Shown here: one piece after another, positions 1 through 6,215 of the stretch
Layout of the letters: each line of letters opens with the position of its first letter
Position numbering within the stretch: position 1 is the stretch's first letter
Assembly: GCA_002791255.1 (NCBI GenBank)
Contig: PFWS01000016.1
Coordinates: 1-6,728 of the forward strand
From: Candidatus Uhrbacteria bacterium CG_4_9_14_3_um_filter_36_7
GTDB taxonomy: Bacteria; Patescibacteriota; Patescibacteriia; UBA9934; GWF2-40-263
Direction: 5' to 3'
Length of the DNA stretch: 6,728 bases
Notes under the pieces: generated by a model
Databases searched by the model: none
Seen by the model: the letters and a program-made list of their open reading frames with translations, nothing else
Told to the model about the DNA's origin: nothing
Made by a program: the position numbers and the translations under genes

Positions 1-515
1 TTGATATTGATGCCAATGGTATTTTGAATGTTTCTGCTACAGATAAAGCCACGGGAAAAAGCCAACAAATTACCATTACAGCTTCAACTGGACTTTCCAA
101 GGAAGAAATTGAAAAAATGAAAAAAGATGCAGAACTTCATGCCTCTGAAGATCAGAAAAAGAAAGAGCGTATTGAACATCAAAATATTGCTGATACAATG
201 ATTTATACTTCTGAAAAAATGCTCAAAGAAGCAGGAGATAAAATAACAGCTGAGGAACGTAAAGAGGTTGAAGAAAAAATTGAAAATCTTAAAAAAGTTA
301 AAGACAGTGATGATCATGAGGCTATTAAAAAAGCCGCTGATGAACTGTCTATTATCGCTCAAAAAGTAGGGGCTAAAATGTATCAAGGGCAAGCAGATGC
401 AAGTACACAAGCAAATTCAGATACTTCATCTTCTTCTGATTCAGATAAGACTTCCTCTTCAGATTCAAAAAAAGAAGAGCCTATTGATGCAGAATTTAAA
501 GAAAAAGAAGATTAG
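1..515 (+). CDS. dnaK: Molecular chaperone DnaK (Hsp70), C-terminal part, 5' truncated by window edge
   Basis: This is the last ~170 residues of Hsp70, the ATP-dependent cytosolic chaperone that binds exposed hydrophobic segments and cycles with DnaJ and GrpE. The reading frame enters at base 3 and the gene began upstream; the TTG at 24 and later ATGs are internal codons. The first residues, DIDANGILNVSATDKATGK, are the conserved end of the beta-sandwich substrate-binding domain (near residue 480 of E. coli DnaK). They are followed by the last strand (QQITITAST) and the long, highly charged alpha-helical lid, starting at LSKEEIEKM. After the lid comes a Ser/Asp-rich disordered linker (bases ~415-470) and a final EEPIDAEFKEKED, close to the EEVD-like acidic tail of bacterial DnaK. 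The nucleotide-binding domain is not in the window. The gene stops with TAG 21 bases before dnaJ, the usual dnaK-dnaJ order. Identification is secure. Confidence 0.96.
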   Translation, partial: DIDANGILNVSATDKATGKSQQITITASTGLSKEEIEKMKKDAELHASEDQKKKERIEHQNIADTMIYTSEKMLKEAGDKITAEERKEVEEKIENLKKVKDSDDHEAIKKAADELSIIAQKVGAKMYQGQADASTQANSDTSSSSDSDKTSSSDSKKEEPIDAEFKEKED

Positions 516-536
516 TCTTGATTTGCTTTATATTAC

Positions 537-1619
537 ATGTCTTCAAAAGATTATTATAAAATATTAGGAGTCGAACGTCAGGCTTCTCAAGATGAAATCA
601 AAAAGGCTTTTCGAAAACTTGCTCATAAATATCATCCAGATAAATCAGGTGGTGATGCTGAACAATTTAAAGAAATTGGGGAAGCTTATGGAGTTTTAAG
701 TGATCCAGAAAAACGTCGTAAATACGATCAATTTGGTTCTGCTGCTTTTGATGGTTCTTCTGGATTTGCTCATGGTTCTTCTGGATTTGGTGGGTTTGAT
801 TTTTCGCATGTTGATTTTGGTGATTTTGGAGATCTTTTTGGGGATTTATTTGGTTTTGGAAGCGGACGTAGAAGTGCTCGGTCACGCCAAACAGAATTTC
901 GTGGTAGAGATATTCAAATAGATTTAGACTTGAGTTTTCATGAAGCTATTTTTGGCGTGGAAAAGGAAATTGAATTAACTAAGTCATCTGTCTGTGAGCG
1001 TTGTGGGGCAACTGGTGCAGAACCAGGATCTGGTGTAATCACTTGTACTGATTGTGGTGGTCAAGGAGTACAGGTAAACATTCAACGCACGATATTGGGT
1101 CAATTTCAAACACAACGCGTTTGTCAAACTTGTGCGGGATCTGGAGAAATACCAAAAAAACGATGTTCAACTTGTTTGGGTGTAGGTGTGCAACAAAAAC
1201 GAAAAAAAATCTCGGTTCAAATTCCAGAAGGAGTGGATGAAGGCATGCTTGTGCGTATACGTGGCGAAGGAGAAGCTATTAAATCTGGAACCACCGGTGA
1301 TTTGTTTATTAAAATACATGTAAAATCTGATCATCGATTTAAACGTCAGGGTTATGATATTTTTTCTGAAGTATCTATTGGATTTACTCAAGCTGCTCTT
1401 GGAGATTCGATTGAGATCGAGACTATAGACGGAGTTGTTGAATTAAAAATTCCTCCTGGCACGCAATCAGAGACTTCTTTTCGTCTGCGTCACAAAGGAG
1501 TTCCGGGTAAACACAGTAGTCGTGGTGATCAGTATGTTCTTATTCATGTGGTTACGCCCAAACGGCTCAGTCGTAAAGAAAAGGAACTTTTAGAAGCTTT
1601 AAATTTAAGAGAAAAATAA
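537..1619 (+). CDS. dnaJ: Chaperone protein DnaJ (class I Hsp40)
   Basis: Co-chaperone that delivers unfolded clients to DnaK and stimulates its ATPase. At 360 residues it is close to the usual length and has all class-I parts in order. The J domain spans ~4-67 with the essential HPD at 33-35. A Gly/Phe-rich linker spans ~68-110, including a duplicated GSSGF unit and FGDLFGDLFGFG. The zinc-finger domain spans ~150-220 with all eight cysteines (C153/C156, C170/C173, C196/C199, C210/C213). C-terminal client-binding and dimerisation beta domains follow, with IPEGVDEGMLVRIRGEGEA and the late IPPGTQ...FRLRHKGVP motif. The first zinc repeat reads CERCGATG, with Ala where CxxCxGxG has Gly; the other three are canonical. 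ATG 537 is chosen because MSSKDYYKILGV aligns with the family start. No Shine-Dalgarno sequence is visible in the 21-base gap after dnaK, so the gene is probably read from the dnaK transcript. A hairpin terminator follows the stop. Confidence 0.98.
   Translation: MSSKDYYKILGVERQASQDEIKKAFRKLAHKYHPDKSGGDAEQFKEIGEAYGVLSDPEKRRKYDQFGSAAFDGSSGFAHGSSGFGGFDFSHVDFGDFGDLFGDLFGFGSGRRSARSRQTEFRGRDIQIDLDLSFHEAIFGVEKEIELTKSSVCERCGATGAEPGSGVITCTDCGGQGVQVNIQRTILGQFQTQRVCQTCAGSGEIPKKRCSTCLGVGVQQKRKKISVQIPEGVDEGMLVRIRGEGEAIKSGTTGDLFIKIHVKSDHRFKRQGYDIFSEVSIGFTQAALGDSIEIETIDGVVELKIPPGTQSETSFRLRHKGVPGKHSSRGDQYVLIHVVTPKRLSRKEKELLEALNLREK
751..789 (+). repeat. 18-bp perfect direct repeat, 21-bp period, inside dnaJ G/F region
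   Basis: The 18-base unit ATGGTTCTTCTGGATTTG occurs at 751-768 and again, identical, at 772-789. The 21-base period equals seven codons, giving the peptide repeat (D/H)GSSGF(A/G) in the Gly/Phe-rich linker of DnaJ. Identity at synonymous positions suggests a recent in-frame duplication rather than selection on the peptide alone. Functionally it only lengthens the flexible linker. Confidence 0.85.
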
Positions 1620-1632
1620 AAAAATTTATTTT

Positions 1633-1683
1633 TATAAAACAAGGATTCTTTTTAAATCCTTGTTTTATATTTACTTTATTTCT
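1633..1683 (+). terminator. Intrinsic (Rho-independent) terminator after dnaJ, possibly bidirectional
   Basis: A perfect 15-bp inverted repeat has arms at 1633-1647 (TATAAAACAAGGATT) and 1655-1669 (AATCCTTGTTTTATA), with a 7-base loop. The right arm runs into a T-rich stretch (1670-1682). The stem core ACAAGGATT/AATCCTTGT holds the only G:C pairs, so this is a weakly GC but long stem, as expected in an AT-rich genome. It starts 13 bases after the dnaJ stop, which fits termination of the dnaK-dnaJ transcript. The A-rich sequence before the left arm (1612-1626) would supply a T-tract on the opposite strand, so it could also end antisense transcription. Activity is inferred from structure only. 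Confidence 0.82.
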
Positions 1684-1691
1684 GTTAAACT
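1683..1691 (+). promoter_or_regulatory. Predicted extended -10 promoter of cysS
   Basis: TGTTAAACT is an extended -10 box (TGn + TAAACT, -10 hexamer at 1686-1691), separated by 9 bases from the cysS ATG at 1701. No good TTGACA lies at the standard 17-base spacing, which extended -10 promoters tolerate. Transcription would be expected to start around 1697-1700, leaving almost no 5' leader, and there is no Shine-Dalgarno sequence in the gap. It lies just after the dnaJ terminator, where a new promoter is needed. Inferred from pattern and position. Confidence 0.55.
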
Positions 1692-1700
1692 AGCTTTTCT

Positions 1701-3080
1701 ATGGCAATTTATCTTTATAATACATTAACGCGGAATAGAGATCTTTTTGAATCGATTCAGGAGGGAAAAGTTCATATGTACTCGTGTGGACCAACAGTTT
1801 ATTGGTTTGCTCATGTTGGAAATCTCCGCACTTATATTTTTTCTGATATTTTGCATCGTTTATTTTTATATCATGGGTTTGATGTTGTGTTTGTTATGAA
1901 TATCACTGATGTTGGGCATTTAACTGATGATGCAGATGCAGGAGAAGATAAAATGTTACTTGCCATGCGACGCGAGGGAAAAACTGCTTATGAGATTGCT
2001 CAATTTTATACAAATTCTTTTTTTGAAGATCTTGGACGTTTGCATATTTTACCTGCTTCTATTTATCCGCGAGCAACAGATCATATTAAAGAACAAGTTG
2101 AAATGATACGCAGCTTAGAACAGAATGGATTTACCTATCGCACTTCTGATGGTATTTATTTTGATACCTCAAGACTTACAAGTTATGGAATGCTTTCAAG
2201 ACAAAGAGCCGAGGAAAAACAAACAGGTATTCGAGTTAATATTGGGGAGAAAAGATCTGGAACTGATTTTGCTCTTTGGAAATTTTCACCAACGGATAAA
2301 CAACGCGAAATGGAATGGGATTCTCCTTGGGGAAAGGGATTTCCTGGATGGCATATTGAATGTTCGGCCATGTCAAAAAAATATTTAGGTATTCCATTTG
2401 ATATTCATACAGGTGGAGTTGATCATATTGCTGTGCATCATGAAAATGAAATAGCCCAGACACAAGGAGCACAAGGTTGTCTTGAGGCTCGTTTTTGGAT
2501 GCACGCGGATTTTTTACAAGTTGATGGCGGAAAAATGTCAAAATCACTTGGAAATCTTTATACGCTAGATGATTTAGAAAAAAAAGGCATTCATCCATTA
2601 GCCTATCGTTATTTTGTTTTACAGGCTCATTATCGAAGTAAATTAAACTTTACTTTTGAGGGTTTACAATCAGCCCAAAATGCTCTATTCCATCTTTTTG
2701 ATTTGGTTCGAGATTGGGATCCTCCAAATGATGAAGTATCACTTTCATATAAAGAGAGGTTTGAACAAGCTCTTGATTATGATTTAAACATACCTCAGAT
2801 ATTAGCAATGGTTTGGGAACTTGTTGGTGATGCCTCTATTAATTCTTCTCAAAAAGCAAGCACACTCTTACTTTTTGATAAAGTATTAGGATTTCATTTG
2901 ATAGATTATGTGGCAAAACCTCTTGTGATTCCGCAAGATGTTCAAGTGCTCATAAATGAACGTGAGCAAGCACGAAAAATGAAGGATTATCATCTAGCTG
3001 ATGCTTTGCGGGCAGAAATTCAAAAAAAAGGATTTATGCTTGAAGATACAGAAAAAGGACCAAAACTTCATAGTTTTTAA
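1701..3080 (+). CDS. cysS: Cysteinyl-tRNA synthetase
   Basis: Class-I aminoacyl-tRNA synthetase (EC 6.1.1.16) that activates cysteine with ATP and loads it onto tRNA-Cys in the cytoplasm. Its 459 residues match the family (E. coli 461). The catalytic Rossmann domain opens with YSCGPTVY and carries the HIGH-equivalent HVGN at 38-41. The zinc ligands that select cysteine are intact with E. coli-like spacing: C29, C221 (in WHIECSAMS), H246 and E250 (in HHENE). GGKMSKSLGN holds the KMSKS loop at 278-282. The C-terminal helical anticodon-binding part is present, including REQARKMKDYHLADALRAEI near 421-440. MAIYLYNTLT is the normal family start, which supports ATG 1701. The fourth HIGH position is Asn, and Trp35 replaces the common Asp of the TVYD motif. 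It lies between a terminator and the next predicted promoter and may be transcribed alone. No frameshift or truncation was seen. Confidence 0.98.
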   Translation: MAIYLYNTLTRNRDLFESIQEGKVHMYSCGPTVYWFAHVGNLRTYIFSDILHRLFLYHGFDVVFVMNITDVGHLTDDADAGEDKMLLAMRREGKTAYEIAQFYTNSFFEDLGRLHILPASIYPRATDHIKEQVEMIRSLEQNGFTYRTSDGIYFDTSRLTSYGMLSRQRAEEKQTGIRVNIGEKRSGTDFALWKFSPTDKQREMEWDSPWGKGFPGWHIECSAMSKKYLGIPFDIHTGGVDHIAVHHENEIAQTQGAQGCLEARFWMHADFLQVDGGKMSKSLGNLYTLDDLEKKGIHPLAYRYFVLQAHYRSKLNFTFEGLQSAQNALFHLFDLVRDWDPPNDEVSLSYKERFEQALDYDLNIPQILAMVWELVGDASINSSQKASTLLLFDKVLGFHLIDYVAKPLVIPQDVQVLINEREQARKMKDYHLADALRAEIQKKGFMLEDTEKGPKLHSF

Positions 3081-3088
3081 ATGAGATG

Positions 3089-3097
3089 TGGTAAAAT
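3089..3097 (+). promoter_or_regulatory. Predicted extended -10 promoter of the charged-protein/ATPase gene set
   Basis: TGGTAAAAT is a near-ideal extended -10 element (TGG + TAAAAT at 3092-3097) in the 28-base gap after cysS, 11 bases before the ATG at 3109. No TTGACA-like -35 is present at 17 bases. The expected start at about 3103-3105 would leave a leader of only a few bases. The bases before the ATG (AAATATCT) hold no Shine-Dalgarno sequence. It resembles the box before cysS and the one at 6198. Inferred, not measured. Confidence 0.62.
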
Positions 3098-3108
3098 AAA
3101 AAATATCT

Positions 3109-3630
3109 ATGACCGCATCTTTTTTACGAAAAACCGCTCGTGAGCAGGAGGGAAAAAATTTTTCTTTTGAATCATCTCAAAAGTCGACTTTTAATAAAGA
3201 GACTATTGAACAAGAAAGAGAGATTAGAGAAAAAGAAAAAAAAGAACCAACACAACCAGAATCATCGCAGGGGAAATCTAAAGATGTTCTTAAAGAAGAA
3301 GTCTTGAAAAAAGCACAAATAGGTAGCATGCCAGTTGGTTCTTTTAGTACCACTAAAGATCCTTTAACTCAAGAAATTGAATCGATTCTTGAGGAAAATA
3401 TTACAGATCTTTTTTTAAAAATGAATCCACAAGAACAACGTATTTTTAAAGAAAAAGGAGAAGAAACCGCTTCTCGTATTCGAGCCTTGGTTTCAGGTAC
3501 AAAAATAAATGCTTATAAAATTCTTTCATTCATTCGGCAATGGTTACAATTGATTCCAGGAGTGAATCGATTTTTTCTTGAACAAGAAGCTAAAATTAAA
3601 ACCGATAAAATTATCGCCTCAAAAAAGTGA
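3109..3630 (+). CDS. Conserved-looking hypothetical charged protein (173 aa) upstream of the ATPase
   Basis: Function unknown. No signal peptide or membrane segment is visible, so it is predicted to be cytosolic. It has two parts. Residues 1-~82 are low-complexity and rich in Lys, Glu, Ser and Gln (for example QEREIREKEKKEPTQPESSQ), probably disordered or partly helical. Residues ~85-170 look like a small folded helical domain: LTQEIESILEENITDLFLKM, then NPQEQRIFKEKGEETASRIRALV, then an amphipathic stretch KILSFIRQWLQLIPGVNRFFLEQEAK broken by a central PG. The C-terminal part resembles short proteins I associate with Patescibacteria next to TraG-like ATPases; this is recollection, not a search. 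ATG 3109 sits just after a strong extended -10 box and is the first start in frame. The gene ends in tandem TGA codons (3628-3633), and the ATPase ATG uses the last base of the first TGA. Translational coupling and a role as partner or regulator of the ATPase are inferred. Confidence 0.8.
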   Translation: MTASFLRKTAREQEGKNFSFESSQKSTFNKETIEQEREIREKEKKEPTQPESSQGKSKDVLKEEVLKKAQIGSMPVGSFSTTKDPLTQEIESILEENITDLFLKMNPQEQRIFKEKGEETASRIRALVSGTKINAYKILSFIRQWLQLIPGVNRFFLEQEAKIKTDKIIASKK

Positions 3631-6203
3631 TGAAAGAACCTCATATGCAGACGGATCTTTTGATTGAATCTTCACCCACAATCCTTTCTACACCAGATGT
3701 ATTTTTTTGGTTTACGCTTCTTATTTGGATTTTACTTGGTTTATTTTTTGTTATTCTTATTTTATTTATTATACGAGTTTTTTTTCATTATCAAGCATAC
3801 CTACCTGGTAAACAGCCGCCATTTGTTATCTTACGCCTTTCACTTCCAAAGTTTCGTCGTAAAGAAGAAGCTGAAAAAACAGGAGGATCAGAACAAATAC
3901 GTGAAATGATTTCCGTTGCAGAAACATTTTTTGCTTCTATTGGAGGATTAAAAGCCCAAAAAGGATGGCGTGCTTGGTTTTTTGGTCGTGATGATCATTT
4001 ATCATTTGAGATGGTTGCCATAAATAAAAAAATTTATTTTTATATGGCGGTTCCAGTTGATTTACAGATGCACGTGGAGCAGCAAATCTCTTCTTCTTAT
4101 CCTGATATTCATATTGAGCAACTTGAAGATTATAATATTTTTTCTCCCACTGGTATTATTTTAGGGAGTTATTTAGTTTTTACTCGTCCATTTGTTTTTC
4201 CGATTAAAACATATCGTAAACTTGATGGTGATCCGCTTAATGCGCTTACAAATACCCTTTCGAAATTAGAAGATGAGGAAGGGGCTTGCATTCAATTTAT
4301 TGTGCGTTCTGCAAAAAAAACTTGGCGTCGGCGTGGGCTTTCAATTGCCCGCAATATGCAACAAGGACAAAAACTTGAAGATGCAATTCATGGGAAAAAA
4401 ACAGGCAAAAAAGATGGTTGGTCTAGTATTTTTACTGGGTCTAAAAAAACAGGCGATCATGCAGATCGACCAGAAACATATCGATTATCACCACTTGAAG
4501 AAGAAGCTGTTAAAGGACTTGAAGAAAAAGCAAATAAAGCTGGTATGGATGTGAATATTCGCTTGGTTGTTTCTTGCGAAAAACCATTGCGTGCTCAACA
4601 AATTCTTGCAAATTTAATCAGTTCATTTTCACAATACAATATTTATCAGTTTGGTAATGCGTTTAAAAAGCGTATTCCGCGTTCAAAAAAGCGTTTGATC
4701 CAAGATTTTATTTATCGTCGCTATTCTTCTCGTTATCAAATGGTTTGTAATACAGAAGAAGTGGCTAGTTTATGGCATCTACCTCTTCCAAGTACAGAAA
4801 CACCTAATATTCATTGGTTACTTGCCAGAACCGCACCAGTCCCCACTAATATTCCCACAGCTTCTGATGGTGGAATACGGCTTGGTTATAATGTTTATCG
4901 AGGCAAGCACACAGATATTTATATAAAACGTGAAGATCGACGACGTCATTTATACGCGATTGGAAAGTCTGGATCTGGAAAGACCGAATTTCTTTCCGGA
5001 CTCATCTCACAAGATATCGAACACGGCGAGGGTGTTTGTGTAATTGATCCACATGGTGATTTAGTTGAACATATTTTGGGTAATATTCCTAAGACTCGCG
5101 TGGATGATGTGATTGTCTTTGATCCTTCTGATCTTGAATATCCCATGGGACTCAATATGCTTGAATCCAGGGATCAAAATTTGAAAGATTTTGTAGTTCA
5201 AGAAATGATAGCTGTGTTTTATAAACTTTTTGGAGCAGAAGTAATTGGACCACTTTTTGAACATAATATGCGTAACGTGATGTTAACGCTTATGTCAGAT
5301 CCCAAACATCCAGGAACAATTGTTGAAATTCCGCGCATGTTTTCAGATGATGCTTATCAAAAATTTTGGGTTTCTAAAGTGAAAGATCCTGTTGTACGTT
5401 CTTATTGGGAAAATGAAATGGCCAAAACTAGTGATTTTCATAAATCAGAGACACTTGGTTATTTAATTTCAAAAGTTGGACGTTTTGTTGAAAATGAAAT
5501 GATGCGTAACATTGTTGGACAAGAACGTTCGAGTTTTGATTTGCGAGATGTTATGGATAAACAAAAAATTCTTTTGGTAAATCTTTCAAAAGGAAAAACC
5601 GGAGAAGTAAATTCAAGTCTACTTGGTTTAATTATTGTTTCAAAATTACAAATGGCGGCTTTAAGTCGAGCTGATTTGCCTGAGGATGAACGAAAGGATT
5701 TTTATCTTTATATTGATGAGTTTCAAAATTATGTTACGGATTCAATTGCTACTATTTTATCAGAAGCTCGTAAATATCGATTATGTCTTACTTTAGCTCA
5801 TCAATATTTAGGACAGCTCGTTGAGGCAAATGGAAAAACGCAGGTACGGGATGCTATTTTAGGAAATGTTGGAACAATGCTTGTTTCGCGTATTGGTCCT
5901 GAGGATGCGGATCTTTTAGAAAAAGTTTATACTCCAACTTTTTCTGGTTATGATTTAATTAATTCCGATAAATTTACCTGGTATACCAAAATGGTGATTG
6001 ATAATTCTCAAGCGAAACCATTTACGATGAAGAGTTATCCAAAACCAGTAGGTGATAGAGAACTAGCAAATGCCATTAAACAGCTTTGTCGATTGAAATA
6101 TGGTCGTGATCGAGAAAGTGTGGAAACAGAAATTCTTGAGCGCTTACAAATAGGAGTTTCAATAAATCCACCAAATACATCGTTTTCTGAATCATCTTGG
6201 TAA
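3630..6203 (+). CDS. Membrane-anchored TraG/TrwB/HerA-like P-loop ATPase (type IV coupling-protein-like)
   Basis: Predicted hexameric motor that would use ATP to move DNA or protein across or along the inner membrane. Residue numbers are from ATG 3630 (857 aa). One strongly hydrophobic segment lies at ~24-52. A long pre-motor region (~60-435) follows, apparently with two alpha/beta domains (~90-190 and ~285-375) separated by a basic Gly/Lys-rich stretch (~228-275). The RecA-like core starts after REDRRRHLYAI: Walker A GKSGSGKT 445-452, DPHGD 473-477, VNLSKGKTGE 650-659, Walker B LYIDEFQ with D696/E697, SEARKYR 711-717, and the sensor-like HQYLGQL with Q725. All core motifs are intact. The region after the GPLFE motif (540-544) to ~640 would include the all-alpha insertion typical of coupling proteins. 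Start choice: ATG 3630 gives a TGATG overlap with the upstream stop; GTG 3627 and ATG 3645 are alternatives. No transfer genes lie nearby, so a conjugative role is unproven; DNA translocation or a pilus/secretion role are options. Confidence 0.9.
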   Translation: MKEPHMQTDLLIESSPTILSTPDVFFWFTLLIWILLGLFFVILILFIIRVFFHYQAYLPGKQPPFVILRLSLPKFRRKEEAEKTGGSEQIREMISVAETFFASIGGLKAQKGWRAWFFGRDDHLSFEMVAINKKIYFYMAVPVDLQMHVEQQISSSYPDIHIEQLEDYNIFSPTGIILGSYLVFTRPFVFPIKTYRKLDGDPLNALTNTLSKLEDEEGACIQFIVRSAKKTWRRRGLSIARNMQQGQKLEDAIHGKKTGKKDGWSSIFTGSKKTGDHADRPETYRLSPLEEEAVKGLEEKANKAGMDVNIRLVVSCEKPLRAQQILANLISSFSQYNIYQFGNAFKKRIPRSKKRLIQDFIYRRYSSRYQMVCNTEEVASLWHLPLPSTETPNIHWLLARTAPVPTNIPTASDGGIRLGYNVYRGKHTDIYIKREDRRRHLYAIGKSGSGKTEFLSGLISQDIEHGEGVCVIDPHGDLVEHILGNIPKTRVDDVIVFDPSDLEYPMGLNMLESRDQNLKDFVVQEMIAVFYKLFGAEVIGPLFEHNMRNVMLTLMSDPKHPGTIVEIPRMFSDDAYQKFWVSKVKDPVVRSYWENEMAKTSDFHKSETLGYLISKVGRFVENEMMRNIVGQERSSFDLRDVMDKQKILLVNLSKGKTGEVNSSLLGLIIVSKLQMAALSRADLPEDERKDFYLYIDEFQNYVTDSIATILSEARKYRLCLTLAHQYLGQLVEANGKTQVRDAILGNVGTMLVSRIGPEDADLLEKVYTPTFSGYDLINSDKFTWYTKMVIDNSQAKPFTMKSYPKPVGDRELANAIKQLCRLKYGRDRESVETEILERLQIGVSINPPNTSFSESSW

Positions 6204-6206
6204 AAA
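6198..6206 (+). promoter_or_regulatory. Possible extended -10 box spanning the ATPase stop codon
   Basis: TGGTAAAAA (TG 6198-6199, hexamer 6201-6206) is made from the last Trp codon (TGG) and the TAA stop of the ATPase gene plus three A. It lies 9 bases before an ATG at 6216, the same spacing as the cysS box, and is likewise followed by TCTATG. The last -10 base is A rather than T, so it is weaker than the other two. It may give the downstream gene extra, nearly leaderless expression. No -35 was found. Low to moderate confidence. Confidence 0.38.
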
Positions 6207-6215
6207 ATGATCTCT

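Noticed and set aside
84..410. Antisense open frame (108 codons) opposite dnaK
   Set aside because: It lies wholly opposite the DnaK lid. The product is Phe/Cys/Ile-rich, as expected from the complement of a Lys/Glu-rich gene, and it has no promoter or start signal.
516..536. Separate promoter for dnaJ in the dnaK-dnaJ gap (TATATT at 529-534)
   Set aside because: The AT-rich hexamer is only 2 bases from the ATG, has no TGn extension in register and no -35; chance matches are frequent in this composition. Co-transcription with dnaK is simpler.
516..1700. CIRCE/HrcA operator controlling the chaperone genes
   Set aside because: No TTAGCACTC-N9-GAGTGCTAA-like inverted repeat was seen in the dnaK-dnaJ or dnaJ-cysS gaps. 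If present it would lie upstream of dnaK or grpE, outside the window.
2236..2598. Antisense open frame (120 codons) inside cysS
   Set aside because: It is fully contained in a secure CysRS gene, including the zinc-ligand and KMSKS codons. No recognisable motif; shadow frame.
3628..3633. TGA recoded as glycine (code 25), as in some candidate-phyla lineages, joining the 173-aa gene to downstream sequence
   Set aside because: Two TGA codons stand in tandem here and another follows soon in that frame, while the ATPase opens in a different frame at the overlap. No in-frame TGA is needed to keep any conserved domain intact, so TGA acts as a stop.
4273..4554. Overlapping + strand frame (93 codons) inside the ATPase gene
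   Set aside because: A Lys-rich out-of-frame reading of the ATPase linker with no independent start signal.
3630..6203. Part of an integrative conjugative element or plasmid
   Set aside because: Flanking genes are core housekeeping genes on the same strand with similar composition. No relaxase, integrase, attachment repeat or VirB gene is visible, so the ATPase alone does not justify calling a mobile element.
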